Assembly (NCBI GenBank): GCA_003991915.1 | Contig: RQTK01000109.1 | Location: 624,407 to 688,406 of the forward strand | Reading direction: 5' to 3' | DNA length: 64,000 bases | Source of the DNA: Elysia chlorotica | Lineage: Eukaryota; Mollusca; Gastropoda; Plakobranchidae | Shown here: in pieces, positions 23,131 through 35,281 of the stretch | How the letters are laid out: the number at the start of each line of letters is the position of its first letter | How positions within the stretch are numbered: the stretch's first letter is position 1 | Program-made: the position numbers and the translations under genes | The notes under the pieces: model-generated | Databases searched by the model: none | Seen by the model: the letters and a program-made list of their open reading frames with translations, nothing else | What the model was told of the DNA's origin: nothing

Positions 23131-23375
23131 CCCCTTCGTGACAAACAACCTATGTCGTACGTCCAATTTTTTGTGACAAGATGCCTAGCACATGTGCATT
23201 GCAAGTCTTCAATTCCGACTATTTTTCCATTCCCCATGACGCTTAGACGTACAATGTATGTTATATTTTTTTGTTGTGTAAAAGATGCAATGTTGAAAAT
23301 GTACAAATTATACCACTCTTTAATTTTCGAATAAGAACCGCCATGACCATTCAAATTACCTCCGTCACGAAATGG
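23131..23375. mobile_element. piggyBac-type MITE candidate
   Basis: The left end CCCCTTCGTGAC mirrors GTCACGAAATGG at the right. The flanks CTAA and TGAA could be decayed TTAA targets. Short open frames on both strands are unrelated to any protein I know. Confidence 0.45.
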
Positions 23376-23573
23376 TGAACTGGTATCAAGGTTAAACTAC
23401 AATGATTTTTTAAATCATTTTGAAGTTGCAATCTAATTTATATTGATGCAAGGCAGTAAAAAATAAACCCAAACAACAGTCTTTTATCTTAAATAGTTGA
23501 AGGTGTAAATAGTAATACTCAAGTCATCACAACACAGTCAGATAAATGAGAGAAAAAAGCAACAACAGCATTG

Positions 23574-23579
23574 TTTATT
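23574..23579 (-). terminator. Candidate SCNM1 polyadenylation signal
   Basis: On the minus strand an AATAAA lies about 75 bases after the SCNM1 stop codon (TTTATT on the plus strand), a typical spacing for a short 3' UTR. Confidence 0.6.
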
Positions 23580-23650
23580 CTTGCAGTGAGCACATTCTGA
23601 TTCATTTGATTAAATTATTATAAAATACAACAATATTAATAATATTGCAA

Positions 23651-26600
23651 TTAGAAAACATCTGGTGGTTCCTCGTCCGAGTCAAACTCAGCATCCTCAT
23701 CCTTAATCCATTTTCCATCCCAGTCTTTTTTCCAACCAGATCTGAGGAGAGGAAAAATAATGATCTAAGTGAAATAAATAGAAAATTGTAATACAGTGTG
23801 TATTTACAAATTACATGCACACCTTAATGACTTTTATATATATATATCATTGCAAGTCAATATTCCTATCAAGAAGAAGTAAAAAGATCATCATCATCAG
23901 GTTGTTTGCTTCAAGGCCTTGGCAATCGTGTCTTTCCAAATTTTTCAATCCTAGGATGTCAAAATTACCATTTCCTTATAAATATCCATCTATTACCAAA
24001 TTCTAGTTCTACTATATCCTATCAGTCTTTAAATGCAAACTACATGTAATGGTTTAAAACCCACCAAAAAAAAAAAAAAAAAATGTGTGGATACATGACA
24101 CAAAATAAATGTTGCCATCTGGTAAAACCAATACTGTCACTGGCAGTGTTATTACTGTTAAAGACAATTTTCAGGGGACATACCTACAAACACAAACTTG
24201 TATTAAAAAAATCAATTTATGTGCCCTTGCTATTACTACTATATTACTTATTAGACTTATTTAAAAAATCATGAAAGACGTTGCAGAAAATAAATCTATT
24301 TAATGAAAGATTAACTTTTGTCCATTGTAACTACACACTACTTTTTTTTCAATTTAGCAGTCATTGTTAAAATTAAGGTACTCCCACTAAAACCAATCTT
24401 GGAAGAGTACAAATGTGGCAAAGCCAGCCTACTTTCCATGTTAGAGGAATCCGATGACCTGGTGCAACCTATTATAAAGAAATGGAAAGTTGTCACAGCT
24501 GTGGATCAAGCTAAAGAATGCCTTAAGATCAAAGGAGTGATTGGGTTAACTTAAACTGATTGCAAAGGACTTGGGTCATCAACAATAAAGTGGTGATCAA
24601 AGGCAGAAGGGAAGAAAAAAGAGAAATGGTCATCAATGAGATACGACTGAATGAAGATTCCAGAAAGTAGTTCAACAACCACATCAGGGACAATGGACTA
24701 ATTGGAATAATGTCCTTCAAAAATCCTTCGCATGGAATGATATTTGACACATGGCGCCACTTATTAAATCAGTCTACGGTCTCCTGCCCTCCAACGCAAA
24801 TCTGGTGCAGTGGGGATAGAAAGAAGACCCCACTCACCTGCTATGCCAAGGCAAACAGAGCACACAGCATGCCTTGAGCTCCTGCAATACTGCCCTCTCA
24901 CAGGGAAGATATACATGGAGACATAATAGAGTCCTTCAGGAACTCGCCACACTTATGGGCACGGCTAAAGGAGAGACCACCGTTCCTGAAACAAGTGCTT
25001 ATCATGGTAGAAGTAACAATTCCATATGAAAGCAGAATGGAAGAAGCCCATATATACAAAAGCGCTGAAAATTGCCGGCTACAAAGCTGTGGTTATGCCA
25101 GTGGAAATTGGTGCCATAGGGTTCGTAGGGTCATCAGCCCACCACCTTCTGACTAAGCTCTCAATAATCAGCAACAGAAGAACAAAAGCTGTGAAGCTAC
25201 TGGTTGAGATAGCCGAGAACAGTTCCCGATGGATCTGGAGCAGAAGGAATCAGAGGGTGTCACATAAGGATTAAAAATGCGCTAACTATCGGGAGCTCAG
25301 TTGGGGAAATGGTTTAGTGATTGGATTAGCAACCCGACCAAGATAAGGATGTGGGTGCAAAAAATATGATGGCAGAGAGACACCTGGGAGTCATGACCTA
25401 AGTGTGACCCGACCTCCTTAGAGTGTCAGGATTTAAAGGCCGAAACACTTGCATTAAAGGGGGGTTTCTTCTCTGAAGACTCTGTTAGTGTTAGCTAGCT
25501 CCCTGATGAGTTCCTACACAGATTAAATAAGATATGAACATTCAGAATGAAATTAAACACAGAGGTCTCACCCTTGAAGTTGTTTGAGCTTCTGTAACCT
25601 CAGACTGCTTTCTGATCCTCTGTTCCCTGATTGTGAAGACTGAACACTTGCTTGTAGCTGAGGTTGTTGAACTGAGCAGGAAGTGTTCAAATTTGAAATT
25701 TTGCCAGAATTATCTTTTGTTGTTGAATTTGAGGAAGATAATAGGGGATGATTAGGTTGAGAGGAGCTGACATATGAAGCTTGCAGTTTGCTATGGGATA
25801 CTTGATTTAGTTCAACTGTGTCTCTGTTATTAGAGCTGCTTGTTCTCACCATGTTTGACCCTTTTTTTCTTTGATATGGAGAAAGTGCTATTTCCGTTCT
25901 GTTTCTTGTCTTGGCAAAGACTTGCTTCAACTGATGGTCATGCATTACTGGGCCTGAAAGCTGTTGACTTGCAATGTCTTCCCAACTGGAAATTGAATGC
26001 TTTGAGTGGGCAGACACGTCAGAGGTCAACCTATCTGAATCTAGAGAATCATGGGTAGAGAATGGTTCAGGGTCTCGCCTTTGGTCATCTTGTAGAAAAT
26101 CATTTACTTGAAGATGGATTCGCTCTCTACGTTCTGTTGGTCGAACTCTGGCCTTTTTCACACGAGAATCATATGGTGTTGATCTCAAAATGCCACTTGG
26201 GCTGGATAAAATCTGTTTGAAAAGGAAAAATCAAGAAATTGATTTATGTCATTATATGTATGTCAAGTTCTTGTACCATTATATGAATATATTGGACTGG
26301 ATTTAAATGTATTATTTCATATCAGGAAATACTTGAAGAAGTCAAGATAATTTAACAAACTTTAAAAAAGATATTGACAATGATTTAAATCTCTATGATT
26401 AATTTGGGGAGTGCTGTTACTTAAAGTTGGCTCCTAGATAGACGAGACAGAGATCCAAGGTTTAAATCTCAACAGCGTTTTTTTTCCCAATAATAATAAT
26501 TAACATCAAAAGCAGTTTCATAAATATTGACAACGCATTAAAAAATACTAAATCTAAGATGAGTCAAGATACAGCAGTAGGCTCAACCAGTCTAACTGCA

Positions 26601-29600
26601 ATAAAATATGGATATTTCAAATCCTAATCATTTGATTTTTCTTTTTATTCCATCAGGATTAAAGATTACAATATTTACAAGTCTCTTTCTTTAACAAGAA
26701 AACAAAAGTTTGAATTACCCCTGCTTGGGAAGTTGTGCCATTTTCCAAGAACTGGTGATGATTCCGCTTAGCTATCAGCTGCTTTAGTTCTCTCTGCTTT
26801 GACTCGTAAATTTGTAGGTCTGAGGAAAAAAAGTGAAAAAAAAAATTGTAGTACATGCAGTAAATTAGTACATTGTATCTGATATCGCTTGTACTGTAGC
26901 AAAAAAAAAAAAAAAAACTGCCCTTAATAAAATACAGTGGAAACCTCATATTTCGAAATGCTTGGGATTGGATCAGAATTTAGAATTAAGAGGATTGAAA
27001 TTGCAGAAGGGGACGGATTTGATGCACAAAATTATTAAAAATATAGACAGTTGCTTTGGGAGTGTCCTATCTAAAAACATGCCTTGGAGAGCAAGAAGCA
27101 TTGAATACTCCATAACAGATAGATGTAGTAATTTTGAAATGCGTATTGGTGGTGCCAGATTCGAATGAAGAGAATCAAATCAAAAAGACTGAATAATGAT
27201 TCTAAAATAGCCAAAGAGAAAAAATTACCATATCCTCTCACCAAATTTTGTTTATGAGCAATTTGAATTATCAGACTTTGTTTTTTGAGGTTCCAACTGT
27301 AAATAAACTAGAAATAATTTTGAGCATTATCTATTTTGTCATTGAAAAAAAGAGGTACAGAGCATAATTTTGTTTAGTTTTGATTGCTTTTTTAGACATA
27401 CACTAATGATTTGGATTAAATATTAATTGTTGAATAGGTAAATGTGTCCCATGAAATTTTGATTGAGATCGCTGAATGTAAAAGATCTTATGAAATTGTT
27501 GAGTTTTTCATAGTATTTGTAGGAGAAAGCAGAATCCATTGGATCACACAGTTGTTTAAAACACGGCAAATGTGGCCCTTGAGTTTGCTCTCAGGGCTAG
27601 CCCTAGGCGCCCACCACCAGTAGGCGGATCTGCAGTCAATCGCCTACCCGGTCCAGCACACTGTCTTGGAATGTGCCTGGGCATAGAGCCAGACATCCAA
27701 TATTTTCGTTTCTTTGCGTGCCTATTTTTGTACCCCATTAACTCTACTTATACTAAGACGAAATGAACTATTCTTGGATTTATTTTAGTCCTAAACATTG
27801 CCAATAAGATGCACTCATTTGTTTTTTGGTACCTTCATAAGTTCCCTTATTACAAAAGGAATAAATGTGTTGTGTTGTGATAACAGGTATGGCTAGCAAA
27901 TTTTATATTGTTTTAATTTTAGTAATTTAATCATCATAAACCGATCAATATTTTCTTTGGAAAAAATACCGCCAGTTAATGTAAGTACTGTAAATATAAA
28001 TCTTTTGTGAAAGTTTGAAATGGGATCAGTCTATATGTGATTTTATATGATTAAAAATAAAATTTGCTTCTTTCTAAACTTGTTCAAGTTACATGGATTC
28101 CTAAACATTGAACTGTAATAGTAAAATGTGAACAACAATCAAACAACTTCATATTGGAACTATGCACTAGTAAAAAATGGAAATTCATTTAGAATTGGAA
28201 CACTATAACAAATTGCACCAACGTTGTAGAACATGTGGTAAAAGATCTTTATCAGTCAAATTAAAGAGAAATAAGGGCAAAGCTCTAAACATGTGAATTT
28301 TTCAAGTGAAATTCTTATAACATTTGGTGTGCAGACATTTCTTCATGATTTGCTATCACTGTGTGGACAAGTAAAAAGCTGTGATAATCCTCAAGTATGA
28401 AGGAAAAATTTCATATCTGGAATAGTTTTGATGCCGTGACAAAATTTTCCGATTGCTCCCTCAGTTCACATTTTGAAATCACATCTCTTGGTGGAAAAGG
28501 AAGAATAAATATATTGCGTTATAGGCCTACTGTACAAACAGGTGGAATGCTAAAATATTAATGACTCTTTGTTCTCTACATTGGGTATAGAAAACACTAC
28601 AGTTACTCATATCGAAGCCTCCCGTGAACAATAAAAGAGAGAAGTTATTGATACATTACAACGGTTACACCATCAGACCCATTAAACTCACCAGATACAA
28701 CAGCATCGACAGATAAACTGAAAGAGAGAATTTCATTCTCGCATAATACTGAAAGTGAGCACAACTTAGAAGACACTAGCAAACTTGTTCAATCACAGGC
28801 CTCCATCTCTAGATCATGCTTAATTGTGCACAACAAAGAGCTGCCAGATCCTTCTGTGCTAAATCAAAACCATCCAAACTTACTAAAACCACTAGAGACA
28901 GTTTCACTTCACCAGCTTTTAAACAAGACAAATTATTTGCGCATTCTTTAACCATATTACCAACTCAACCACTCACAATAGAAGAACAAAAGTTAAACAC
29001 TCATTTTGTGCGTAAACAACTCAACAATTCTGAGAATAATGTCATTAAATGCAAAACAGGAGGCCAATCAATTTTTTTAGCAAACATAACAAAACCAAGG
29101 AAAGAGACATTGCATGTTATAAATCGACCAAAAAGGAAAAGAAAAAATGTAATATCTTTTAGTTTTACCAGAGCAAACATCGCTGGAAGTTCAAAAACAA
29201 GTTCAATAGAGATATACATGCAAGTGAATTAAAATATGTTGACATCTGAACATAGAAGTGAAACCTGTATGAAGGCTGCTCAAATTCTGTACTTGTCATG
29301 AAAGAGGTCACTTCCCTGACATGGAGCCAGCTACATCAACATATGCGTTTTTTAAAGCGGGCTGGTTTTTATCTTCAAAATGAATTCAAACAAAGAGCGG
29401 TACTGAACAATTTAGGGTCCGACACCATTGTTACAGAAATGGTCAACTTCATTGACTCATTAGGCAACACAAAAAGGTCAAACATTTGTAATTTCGTAAC
29501 AACACTTTTAGACCAGCACAAAAAGCATGATAAACTAACATGGCATGATGCTGCATTGCCTCAAAATCTGGATTAAATTTGGGGGGGTTGATCATGGTAA

Positions 29601-32347
29601 AGATAGTCTATAATTTACTATGCAAGTTGCTAACACTCAAAAACCAAATTCTAAAAACACATTTGTGGTACCATGACCAAAATAAAAGATCATGAAAACC
29701 TTAAAACCTCCATTGGCATTTTTACACCCACAACTGGAACTCTCTCAACACAGTGGGAAGAGAAGGACATTGTTGTTTTTTTTCTATTCGGTGACCAGAA
29801 CTTTCTGACAAAGATGTACAGACAGTCCAGATCTCAAAGGCTCTATCCATGCCTCTGAAGTTTGGCATCAAAATTCCATAAACCATCTCAACTATAAAGA
29901 GATCCCCCATCAAGATCTTTGACATCAATGAAGACATTTCCTCAGATTAAAAAAATATGGACGTGGAGAAAAGAAAAGTGTATCCAGATACCATTACTGT
30001 CTCCATCTTCCTTTAATTCACGTTGAACCAGAGCAATATGCTCCACCCTATCAGCACATTCTTTTAGGTATAGTCTTAAATCACTATAGAATGTTAGAAG
30101 AAAGCGCACACATATAGATATAAAAATTGCATCTGTTAGACACAGCTCTCCAGAACTGAGACATAAAGAAAGAATAACGAGAGGAATCTGGTATCTGATG
30201 AAAAACAGCCTGATCTAAGAGTCTCTAAGCACCCGGACAGGTCCCATCGCCTCAGACTTACATGGGATTTTAAATAACAAGAACATCACACCACAGTTCT
30301 ACCACAGTCGATCCTTTATTGGAAACCACTGTCATAGGTACATTACAGCTGAAGTCTACAAACATCTCACATCATACATACATGTAGTTAAAAGAACAAA
30401 GGAAGGCACACACAAACAACACATTTTGGACATGGCATTTGCGCTAAGAGCAAAATAATTATAATAATATAAGATAAGATAAGATAATTTTATTTGTCCC
30501 TCATTGGGAAAATCGATTTGGACATGTTAAAAGTATTTTACACACAGTAATAATAATAAAAATAAACATTTTACATTACATAATAATAATGAACTTAATG
30601 ATGTCTTCAGACAAGTTCACCAAGCCATTCTCACTGAAAGACTATAACACCAGAATTTACTCTACACATTTAAACATTTCTCACCAAGTACATGACATTA
30701 TTTAGTAAAACAATTTAGGGAAACAATTATACCTCAACAACACATTTTAGAATCACACTGTATTCCATAGATACAGAGATATGACTTTGATTTGACATTT
30801 CACTGTGAGCAGGGGGAGAGAGCTTATTCATGCATCGCAAAACTAGAGAGGAGGAAAGCAGCAGCTTGCAGCTTGAAGCACAATTAAAAATAATTCTACA
30901 ATCCCAACACATTCAAACATCTTCTGAATTTTTAACTCATATCCTGCCAATAAAATAGTGCCAGACCAAACAAACAAAGGAATAAAAACATTGATCATAC
31001 CATAGCTTGACAGACTTGGACCAGATGTATTACCACTATAACATCTATGTTACTGACTTAGCATATGCAGTTTATGTATAATTCACTTAGCCTACTGACA
31101 CAGCCAGAAATGATTCAAAGTATGTTATCTGAGAGACCCATCTCTATTTGTTGCTGTGTCATCGATCGCAGCAAACTTAGCCAGCCCTGAGACTACTAAT
31201 CAAAACTAACTTTACAAGTCGCACGAAATTTTATTCTAAAGTTCTATGTGTTTTATGTCCTTAAAATGTATCACTCTGTATAAATTAAAATAGTCAATAA
31301 TGTCAAATAAAGGTGCTCGTTCTATTGGGCTATATCTCCAATATTTAAATAAGTAGAGGTCCCATTTTTGTTTGTGTGTTTACTTTTAAGTTGTCCCGAT
31401 CCGTATCAACTATTTTCATTTTCCTATTCGTTTTTATCCGCGAACAAAATTTCCTTTGAATTATTAAATTAGGGTATTATTCTAGCGTGCAGTTCAAAAG
31501 TGGATTCTCCTTTAGCCTGGTGGCTGAACTTGTGACCCATCAGGTTACCTGCGGGCACACGGTACGTGCTCGAAAACTAAAGGTCTGCACCTTTAGTGCC
31601 ATGATCAATGTGGATGCTGTGATCAAGCCTCTTCAGAAAGAGGAATACATGCATACTGCAAGCAAGATTCATAATAACCCTCATTGGTCATAAATTTATG
31701 AAAGAAGCCAGTAGAATCACTTATTACCTAAACCATAATTATCGTATCACAAATAAGCAAAATAAAGGCTTCTACCGAATACTTCTTCTAATTCTAAAAA
31801 ATAAAAATCTTCTGAGCACTTCATACTGCTATTATATATTAATAAACTAAAACATCTAAATTATAATCATCCAAAGAGTGTAAAAATACAGCAGAAATTT
31901 TTCAATCTCAACAGGTGAGCTTTTAAAAGTTGTTTTTCTTCTAAAGTCTCATTTTAATATTAAAATTCCTCGAATTGACTTTTTGGTTTTATCTCGTACG
32001 CTCATCATCCTTTTTTCTCCACTCTCTTTCTTATCCGAGGATCAGTACTCGATTTTTTTAAAACAATTTCTGACTCTGTGATATATCTATAGAAATGTTT
32101 AATAATATCAATGTGTTTTAAATATCATTGTTTTTCTAAGTTTTAATAACATGTATTTATAACAACTATTTGTGTATAACCTTAAGAGCCTTTTATTATA
32201 TTTCTATGCAATGTTTTGCTTTTTTTTTATTTAAAAAGTCATTTTAGGGAATTGTGTGTGTAAATGTTTCTTTTAAACACTTTTGTAAGTAAGTTTAAAA
32301 TTGCTGTTAAGCGCTTTGAGCTTTTTGTAGGGAAAGCGCTCTATAAA

Positions 32348-32383
<36 letters not shown>

Positions 32384-34655
32384 TCACTACAAAGAGTGTA
32401 AAAATACAGCAGAAATTTTTCAATCTCAACAGGTGAGCTTTTAAAAGTTGTTTTTCTTCTATCGTTACTTTCTTTCTTCAAGTTCTCTTTTCCTCTAATC
32501 AAAATATGAAAGTTCTTTCCAAAAAATATGTTGTAATTAGTTAAGATACCCATAGTTCTTTATCTCTTACTTGCAAGATGTTTCTTTCCTTGACGATGAA
32601 CCACCAGCATATTGACAGTGTCAAAAATTGGCACACTATTGCACACAGTGCATGTAAACCTTATATGAAAAAAAAAAAGAATTAAAAGAAAAGAAAGGTC
32701 ACCAAGAAAGACTGAATATAAGATACTTATAAAAACAAATGTGTTGGTTTGGGACTGACATGATGACCCTTTTATATCTATGGGGTACATTGTAGAAATA
32801 TCTGTATTCAAACTGCCAAATGGTTTAAAACAAATTAAAAAGTACATGTACAAATTATAAATAACCAATAAATTCTAAACGCTTATATGGTATTCATTAA
32901 AAAAAAAAAGGTGAAGGATTAGGATTAACAACTGGAAAAATAAAAATGATGCAATGGTATTGGTTCACTTTGTGAGAATAAGGAATGTATTTATAATCAT
33001 TACCTGACTATGTAAATGACAAACAAGAACAATGCCATAAGACATTAAGAGTATTTTAACTGAAATAAAATTGCAATTTGGCAATTTATGAAGAAGTAGT
33101 GCGTATTAAATACCTTCCATTGGACAGCAGCTTTGCCTGATCTTTTGGAACATTTTCGCCCAGTAACTCATCAATGCGTCTTTTCTAAATTGAAAAGAAA
33201 AAGTGTGACAGCTGCTCATTTGCACTGAATAACTTATTTCAGTAACAATAATATAAAATATGTAGAAGGAAGTAATGAATCTAGAAATTTTATTTAGTCA
33301 CATAGCTAATACAATTGTGGGTAAAACTTATAACCATATAAAATGCCCCTCATAAATACCACCTTGGCAAACAAAAATATTTGCATGTTATTGTTAATTA
33401 AAGGCAAACAATTTTTTATTTAATTTGCATATAATGTATTTACAAGAAGTAAACAAACAAAGAACTTTGACTGGGAGTGTCTATATGCACTACATGTCAT
33501 ATAGTGTATATAATATCACTACGCACAATTTTGGCTACATGCTATATAGTGTTTGACTAAATTTTGCTATGCGCACCATGTGTGCTTTTCACCACTAAAA
33601 CTATTATTTGGTCGCGCAGCCTTAGAAAGCAGAACTCTCTCCTATTTAAACGTTTTCTAGGTCTCATGGAAGATATAGAGTGTGAAACCAAAATATTGCC
33701 ATATACAGCATTTCTGTTTATTAAATGGATAGAAATGCGATACTTGGCACTCCTTGAGTTTTGTGGTCCCTAGCCTCTGGGTGATCAAATAGGTGGGTGG
33801 GCGGAATTCCATTATTAAAATTGAATAAAATACCAGTCAGTCGCACTCCCTGTCTTTTTGTTATTTTTTCTCTTAAAATTGAATAAAACACCTGCCAGCT
33901 GTACTCTCTGTCTTTTTTTTTTAAATTTTTTGTTATTATTGTATTGTCATGATTTGTTTGATTAAAAAAGACAGGGAGCGATTTGATTGTATTCAATTGT
34001 TTACCTCACTTGCTTTTTTTTCTATCCCTCTCTCTCTCCCCAGGTTGACTGACTCCGATGTTATCGAGTCCTACCCACTTGCTACTCAAATTTTGCCCAC
34101 TCACCCATTTGATCACCCAAAGGTTAGGGATCACAAAACTCAAGGAGTGCTCGATACTTATTATATAGAGCGTACAACATAGCAACATTTTGACCAAACA
34201 CTTTAGATCTAATCTGGGTCTAAACTAATTTCAGCCTCTTTGAGTTTGAATACTAAAAGAGAGCTATACTTTGTTAAACGGTCAAACCAAACTAAGGCTC
34301 TCTTTTAAAAAATAAAAAAAATAAGCGTCTGGAAACCAAACCTGGAAGTAATCAAACCTAATAATTGATTTTGAGCAGTAATACTGTAGAGCAAAATTTA
34401 AACAAAAACACTAGATATAGATCTAGTAGATTAATATAGTTCTAGCAAAACTTACATAGAAGTGCTTATAGTTATAGAGGCAGAAAAAAGTGCTTCATGA
34501 CATTATCAGATCCTCTCGAACCAGATTTAGATCTAGATCTAGATTCTAGTTTTCAATTCTAGATCTAGATCTAGATCTATAGAAAGTCTAGTAAGATTAC
34601 TTACTCGGAGCTTTGCTAACAAACTGGAATCATCGCCATCTCGTTTAAATGACAT
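23651..34655 (-). CDS. SCNM1: SCNM1 homologue (sodium channel modifier 1), complete
   Basis: SCNM1 is a nuclear C2H2-type zinc-finger protein, first known as a splicing modifier of a mouse sodium-channel allele and since placed in the minor spliceosome. Exons in minus-strand order are 34605-34655, 33114-33184, 32571-32659, 26719-26819, 25572-26212 and 23651-23741. They total 1044 bases (347 aa plus stop) with phase kept throughout. The N-terminus MSFKRDGDDSSLLAKLRKRR matches the family. The zinc finger uses Cys44, Cys47, His62 and His68 (FTCTVCNS ... VVHRQGKKHLA). The C-terminus GWKKDWDGKWIKDEDAEFDS followed by DEEPPDVF matches the conserved acidic tail of vertebrate SCNM1 (GRWVKDENVEFDSDEEEPPD). 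The middle (about 105-317) is Ser/Gln-rich and poorly conserved, making the protein longer than the 230-aa human one. Introns 1 and 3 hold several transposon relics. Confidence 0.93.
24360..25275 (+). pseudogene. Decayed R2-like non-LTR retrotransposon (C-terminal region)
   Basis: Fragments of one reading direction are scattered over three frames. They include ILEEYKCGKASLLSMLEES, then SVYGLLPSNANLVQWG, a damaged zinc knuckle (LLCQGKQSTQH ... SSC ... WRHNRVLQEL), VEVTIPYESRMEEAHIYK, and GYKAVVMPVEIGAIGF ending SSRWIWSRRNQR. This order (knuckle, then a restriction-like endonuclease with an acidic VPYE box and a downstream K) is that of LINEs with a restriction-like endonuclease. Frameshifts, stops and an internal deletion between HIYK and the GYKAVV segment make it dead. 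The first knuckle Cys is replaced. A shorter fragment of the same end lies at 38765-38945. Confidence 0.75.
25285..25530 (+). mobile_element. tRNA-like module/SINE directly downstream of the LINE remnant
   Basis: Starts GGGAGCTCAGTTGGGGAAAT and runs through GCAACCCGACCAAGATAAGG, GGCAGAGAGACACCTGGGAG to TTCTCTGAAGACTCTGTTAG. The same module follows the same LINE end at 38960-39165, where a clear B-box (GGGTTCAAATCC) survives. An antisense copy lies at 38567-38720. Confidence 0.7.
26934..27299. mobile_element. Pogo/Tigger-type MITE flanked by TA, in SCNM1 intron 4-side
   Basis: The left end CAGTGGAAACCTCATATTTC and the right end TTTTTTGAGGTTCCAACTG are inverted repeats (CAGTGGAAACCTCA against CAGTTGGAACCTCA), flanked on both sides by TA (26932-26933 and 27300-27301). 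At 366 bp it has no transposase. It belongs to the same family as 61501-61937. Confidence 0.85.
28150..30465 (+). pseudogene. Decayed, unassigned coding-like region, probably a transposon relic
   Basis: A series of plus-strand frames (28816-29232, 29298-29576 and shorter pieces to about 30460) shares a protein-like, Lys/Asn-rich composition and is broken by stops and shifts. Recognisable-looking pieces include RAGFYLQNEFKQRAVLNNLG, LLDQHKKHDKLTWHDAALP and, near 30310-30350, a SFIGNHCHRYITAEVYKHLT piece. I suspect an old DNA-transposon protein, but I cannot name the superfamily. It lies in the large SCNM1 intron between exons 26719-26819 and 32571-32659, antisense to the gene. Confidence 0.4.
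30466..30610. repeat. AAGATAAGAT-type LINE/SINE tail-like sequence
   Basis: AATATAAGATAAGATAAGAT then AATTTTATTTGTCCCTCATT, a motif commonly found at the ends of non-LTR retrotransposons in aquatic animals. Boundaries are uncertain. Confidence 0.45.
31872..32461 (+). mobile_element. Short LINE 3' end copy with 72-bp flanking direct repeats
   Basis: Identical or nearly identical 72-bp segments (CAAAGAGTGTAAAAATACAG ... GTTGTTTTTCTTCTA) lie at 31872-31943 and 32390-32461. They enclose a 446-bp insert that ends TTAAGCGCTTTGAGCTTTTT, GGGAAAGCGCTCTATAAAT and an (ATT)n tail. The GCGCT/TATAAATATTATT ending is the classic 3' terminus of a widespread non-LTR retrotransposon group. The direct repeats look like an unusually long target-site duplication, so the copy is a 5'-truncated insertion. 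Confidence 0.8.
33547..34205. mobile_element. Foldback element (long inverted repeat) in SCNM1 intron 1
   Basis: The left arm includes AGTGTTTGACTAAATTTTGC (33549) and, after a 160-bp interruption, TACTTGGCACTCCTTGAGTT ... GGGTGATCAAATAGGTGGGT (33741-33800). The right arm mirrors these: ACCCATTTGATCACCC ... AACTCAAGGAGTGCTCGATA (34103-34157), then CATAGCAACATTTTGACCAA (34179). Inner segments also pair (CACTCCCTGTCTTTTT with AAAAGACAGGGAGCG). Arms are approximately 85% similar by eye. There is no transposase. Confidence 0.7.
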
Positions 34656-34800
34656 TGCAAAATGTGTTTTAGATCTAGATCTAGAATCTTTTTTTGTTTG
34701 TTGCAACGGCAATACAATTAGGTTTAGATCTAGATCTTGGTCATAAATTCAGATTTCTAGATTATCCTACATCTTCTCTCACGACAGTAGATCTAGTTGT
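34401..34800. repeat. TAGATC-hexamer cluster around the SCNM1 start
   Basis: Runs of the palindromic hexamer, such as AGATCTAGATCTAGATCTA (34562-34580), lie on both sides of the SCNM1 first coding exon. Others occur at 8545-8585, 16700-16730, 37440-37580, 38120-38200 and 40905-40920. They look like dispersed simple repeats; a regulatory role is unproven. Confidence 0.7.
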
Positions 34801-35281
34801 TTACATTATTTCCAGTCACTCTTTGAGAAACCGAAAGCGGAACTTACAGGGAAACCAAGAGAAATCCCAGTTTCCCCACAGAGACACATTTTAATACAAG
34901 AGAGCTACTTTCGGTCGTCATGATATTAAGCACATTTTGATGGGGTAGAAGTGAGAGCAAGCTCAGTTAAGCGAAATCAAAACTAATAAATGAGGCACAT
35001 TCTGCTCAAAAGTGTGTCAACAATGTTCACCAATATCGACATTGAAGAAAATGAGACGGAATGATGTCAATAGAGGTGTATTATGTTAAGACATATGTAC
35101 AATAAATAAAGAAATGTCAGTTGCAGACAAAAGGATTCACCAACAGTTGGGAAAATATTATTGCTACAAGGGCCATTGGAACCAATAAGTGAGAACATGT
35201 ACTTAAATACAATTACAATAAAATACTGACCATCCACTGCAGGGGAAGTTCACTGCAATAGATCTAAAGTGTTAAATCGAA

